Below, piece after piece: positions 4,899 to 6,827 of a DNA stretch of 6,827 nt. The DNA lies in assembly GCA_964644705.1 (NCBI GenBank), contig CAZXYF010000172.1:1-6827 (forward strand), read 5' to 3'. A model generated the notes under the pieces. It did not search any database and was not told where the DNA came from. It was given only the letters and a program-made list of their open reading frames with translations. The DNA is from CAZXYF01 sp964644705. GTDB taxonomy: Bacteria > Planctomycetota > Brocadiia > SM23-32. The position numbers and the translations under genes were made by a program. Within the stretch, counting starts at the first letter, position 1; every line of letters begins with the position of its first letter.

Positions 4899-6617
4899 TT
4901 ACTCCTCCCCGTCAATCTCCCAATCCATATCCTCCAGCGCCAGGGTGGCCCACATGAACTGTGAGGTCTGGTAGCCATAGTATTCATCGCGGCAAGCACG
5001 GGGGTGCATATACGCGGGCATGTCCTGTTCGTCTCCACCCGGTCCCAGCGTCACGCCTCCGGGGATACGCCCCATCTGGAAGCTCAACGGATCGGGCTGT
5101 TTCACGCCGACGCCGTTCATCGTGCTGATCTGCCACGGATTGGCCCCATGGACCCATTCGAGAAGGCGGTACGCGTCGCTCATCAACGATGGCCGTCCCA
5201 GCACTTTCGCGGCCTTCGCCAGCGCCACCGCCGACATGGAATACCGTGCATTCGACATATAATGGCGACCGGCCAGGAAGTATCGGAACATCAGCCCATC
5301 ACCCAGGTGCCGATACTCAAAGGCCTCGTTGTCCTCCGGTTTCGTCTCATACATAGCATATGGCAGCAGACCGAAGGGGTTACGCGCGGCAAACACCTGC
5401 ACGTATTCATCCACCCACAGCTCCACCGCGTCCTTCCAGCGCTCGACGTCGGGATGTTCGGGGAACGTTTCGATAAACTCGCCCATCACCCAGATGTGGT
5501 AATCGTTCCCCACGTGTTTGCGGTGATAGCCCGGCTCGGTCGGGTGGGCACGCCAGAACCCCCGGGTGGTCTGCTGGCCGCCAACGTATTCGGTAACCTG
5601 CATCTGCAGAATCTGCTCGAGTGACTCCAGAGCCTGCTTTTTATATTCTTCCTCGCCCGTCACTCTGTACAGCACAAGCTCACCCCAGGCGCGCCACTGG
5701 ACCGCCTCCATGGACGGATCCCCCTCGCCAAAATCATACTCACGCGATCGACGCGCGGCGGACAGAGCTCGTTCGGCTTTCTCCGGATCCTCCTCGGCCA
5801 GTTCTTCCGCATACAGCGCATACAGCGTCGTAAATTTGCCCGGTGGTGTGGCTGTGCCCGGATGAATGCGTCGTTCATCACCGCTCTCGGGGATATTGTC
5901 GGTGTAGCGGCAGTCCATATTGTCATGCACTGAATTCATTCCCCCACCGATATTGTGGAGCAGCGAGCCATCTTCCTCCTGGATATTGAGGAAGTATTCA
6001 TAGCCTTGCATGGCCTCACTGAGGAAGACGCCGGGGGACAGTCCCAGCCGTTCCTCGCGCCCTTTCCACAGCCGGTTCCCGATCAACAGGCTGATCGCGT
6101 TCAGGCTGATTGAGGTGGCCCATTTCCGAAAATCGCCGGCGTCGTGCCATCCACCTGCCGCATCCACATAACGGTCCTCTTCCACGATATATCCATCGTC
6201 GAGGTGACACGCCTCATGCCAGCCGGGCACGTCGCGTCCACAGGATTGGGCGCGGAAGTAGGTGATGCACAGCGGCAGAATCCGGCGATAAACATCGTCC
6301 CGGATGACAAACGTCGGACTGAGTGTGGACCCCAGCCGGGCCTGATACACACCGTTGTCCTGCAGCTCGGATATGTCTCCCACCAGCCACGTCCCGAAAT
6401 CGGTCCGTTTTCGCTGCAGCACATCGCGGTAGGTGTATTTATGCTGCTGATCGGAGTTCAGCGGATATTTTGAAAATTCATTCTGCTCGAAGACCATATA
6501 AACCCGGCTACCGAATATGCTTTCAGCTTCGGGCACATCGGGAACCACAATCCGCTTTTTGCCGTGAGCCGGGCGGAAACCAAGCTGGGTATGACACAGT
6601 TCAATTTCTTCACTCAT
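4899..6617 (-). CDS. Divergent glycoside hydrolase family 9 (cellulase-like) protein, cytoplasmic
   Basis: The 572-residue protein has an N-terminal Ig-like domain of the CelD_N type, from LCHTQLGF (7-14) to about 107. A GH9 (alpha/alpha)6 barrel follows. Family landmarks are TYFRAQSCG (119-127), the catalytic-aspartate motif GGWHDAGDF (155-163; Asp159 and Asp162), and LEWVHGANPWQISTMNGVG (486-504). Near the end is DEYYGYQTSQFMWA (544-557), where Glu545 is the likely general acid. The usual GH9 PHHR substrate loop is not present after NGVG, and the acid segment differs from the common NEVAINWNAP type, so specificity is uncertain. The start is taken at MSEEIELC because the Ig domain begins directly. 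The upstream extension to 6665 would need a GTG start and adds no signal peptide. The enzyme therefore probably acts inside the cell on imported oligosaccharides. It is strongly acidic, with 90 Asp+Glu against 57 Lys+Arg by my count. The ribosome site (AGAG, 7 bases upstream) is weak. Confidence 0.88.
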   Translation of the reverse strand: MSEEIELCHTQLGFRPAHGKKRIVVPDVPEAESIFGSRVYMVFEQNEFSKYPLNSDQQHKYTYRDVLQRKRTDFGTWLVGDISELQDNGVYQARLGSTLSPTFVIRDDVYRRILPLCITYFRAQSCGRDVPGWHEACHLDDGYIVEEDRYVDAAGGWHDAGDFRKWATSISLNAISLLIGNRLWKGREERLGLSPGVFLSEAMQGYEYFLNIQEEDGSLLHNIGGGMNSVHDNMDCRYTDNIPESGDERRIHPGTATPPGKFTTLYALYAEELAEEDPEKAERALSAARRSREYDFGEGDPSMEAVQWRAWGELVLYRVTGEEEYKKQALESLEQILQMQVTEYVGGQQTTRGFWRAHPTEPGYHRKHVGNDYHIWVMGEFIETFPEHPDVERWKDAVELWVDEYVQVFAARNPFGLLPYAMYETKPEDNEAFEYRHLGDGLMFRYFLAGRHYMSNARYSMSAVALAKAAKVLGRPSLMSDAYRLLEWVHGANPWQISTMNGVGVKQPDPLSFQMGRIPGGVTLGPGGDEQDMPAYMHPRACRDEYYGYQTSQFMWATLALEDMDWEIDGEE

Positions 6618-6683
6618 GTCGTATCTCTGCTCATAGGGAAAGATGAAAGGGGAAAACACGCACACTACATCACAGGCGCGTCA

Positions 6684-6713
6684 ATAATAGTGATACCGCC
6701 CCCCAACAGTCAA
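6684..6713 (-). promoter_or_regulatory. Sigma70-like promoter of the GH9 gene
   Basis: On the minus strand TTGACT (6708-6713) is followed after 18 bases by TATTAT (6684-6689). Each box matches the consensus at 5 of 6 positions. It would give a leader of roughly 60 bases before the chosen ATG at 6617. This is the best promoter in the window and supports transcription of the gene row starting here. Confidence 0.6.
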
Positions 6714-6747
6714 CCGAGGTTCGGAAGCCCGGCTCCTCCCCCAGTGC

Positions 6748-6781
6748 GCCGCAGAAAGATTCTCACCCCGAACTGCGGCGA
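6748..6781. other. Hairpin upstream of the GH9 promoter
   Basis: CGCCGCAG (6748-6755) and CTGCGGCG (6774-6781) form a perfect 8-bp stem with an 18-base loop. It lies about 35 bases upstream of the GH9 -35 box. It could be the terminator of a gene beyond the right edge, although no T-run follows on the minus strand, or a repeat element or regulatory site. Apart from this, 6714-6827 shows no recognisable gene. Confidence 0.45.
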
Positions 6782-6827
6782 CACGCAACGACGCCTTGCT
6801 GCGGCCCAGATCTTTTGACCCGGAGGA

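Noticed and set aside
5060..5085. Apparent further copy of the repeat core (CCCATCTGGAA) inside the GH9 gene
   Set aside because: Only about 11 bases match and they encode conserved residues of the GH9 protein (MGRIPGG region), so this is coincidence.
5004..5624. Plus-strand 206-residue open frame
   Set aside because: It is entirely antisense to the GH9 gene, with no recognisable domain.
6681..6827. Two minus-strand frames open to the right edge (stops at 6681-6683 and 6710-6712), possible tail of an upstream gene
   Set aside because: Neither shows a recognisable domain, both are short, and they would run into the GH9 promoter; the contig must be extended to decide.

Overview
The window is a bacterial metagenome-style scaffold piece: 6,827 bases with a run of exactly 100 Ns, which looks like a placeholder gap. 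All five recognisable protein genes lie on the minus strand, so the functional order runs from the right end to the left. There is no rRNA, tRNA, CRISPR array or transposase. The gene content fits a polysaccharide-degrading bacterium, most likely of the Planctomycetes-Verrucomicrobia-Lentisphaerae type. It comprises a signal-less GH9-like glycosidase, a Gfo/Idh/MocA oxidoreductase, a URO-D-fold protein, an iron-sulfur aldo/keto reductase and an AAA/PD-(D/E)XK protein. That taxonomic guess is an inference from gene content only.

Layout, read 5'->3' on the minus strand. (1) 6827-6618 is a non-coding leader with a hairpin and a good sigma70-like promoter. (2) 6617-4899 is a divergent GH9 family protein with an N-terminal Ig-like domain and no signal peptide. 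(3) 4798-3245 is a stand-alone AAA-ATPase-like plus PD-(D/E)XK nuclease-fold protein. It is AT-richer in sampled lines than its neighbours and looks like an insertion into the sugar gene cluster. (4) 3178-2554 holds an aldo/keto reductase whose C-terminal half carries two complete 4Fe-4S motifs. Its N-terminal half is lost in the N gap, which must be longer than drawn if the gene is intact. (5) 2553-2318 is an intergenic control region with a repeat, nested hairpins and a short palindrome. (6) 2317-1316 and 1293-247 form a tight two-gene unit: a Gfo/Idh/MocA dehydrogenase, then a URO-D-fold protein. (7) 246-1 is non-coding and ends in a second copy of the repeat.

The GH9 enzyme probably cleaves oligosaccharides in the cytoplasm. 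The aldo/keto reductase and Gfo/Idh/MocA enzyme probably carry out redox steps on released sugars. The URO-D-fold protein may act as a corrinoid- or thiol-linked methyltransferase or a related enzyme rather than in haem synthesis. None of these substrates can be fixed from sequence.

The least explained signal is a 52-base direct repeat (48/52 identical) that brackets the Gfo/URO-D unit. No clear defence or other novel system is visible.
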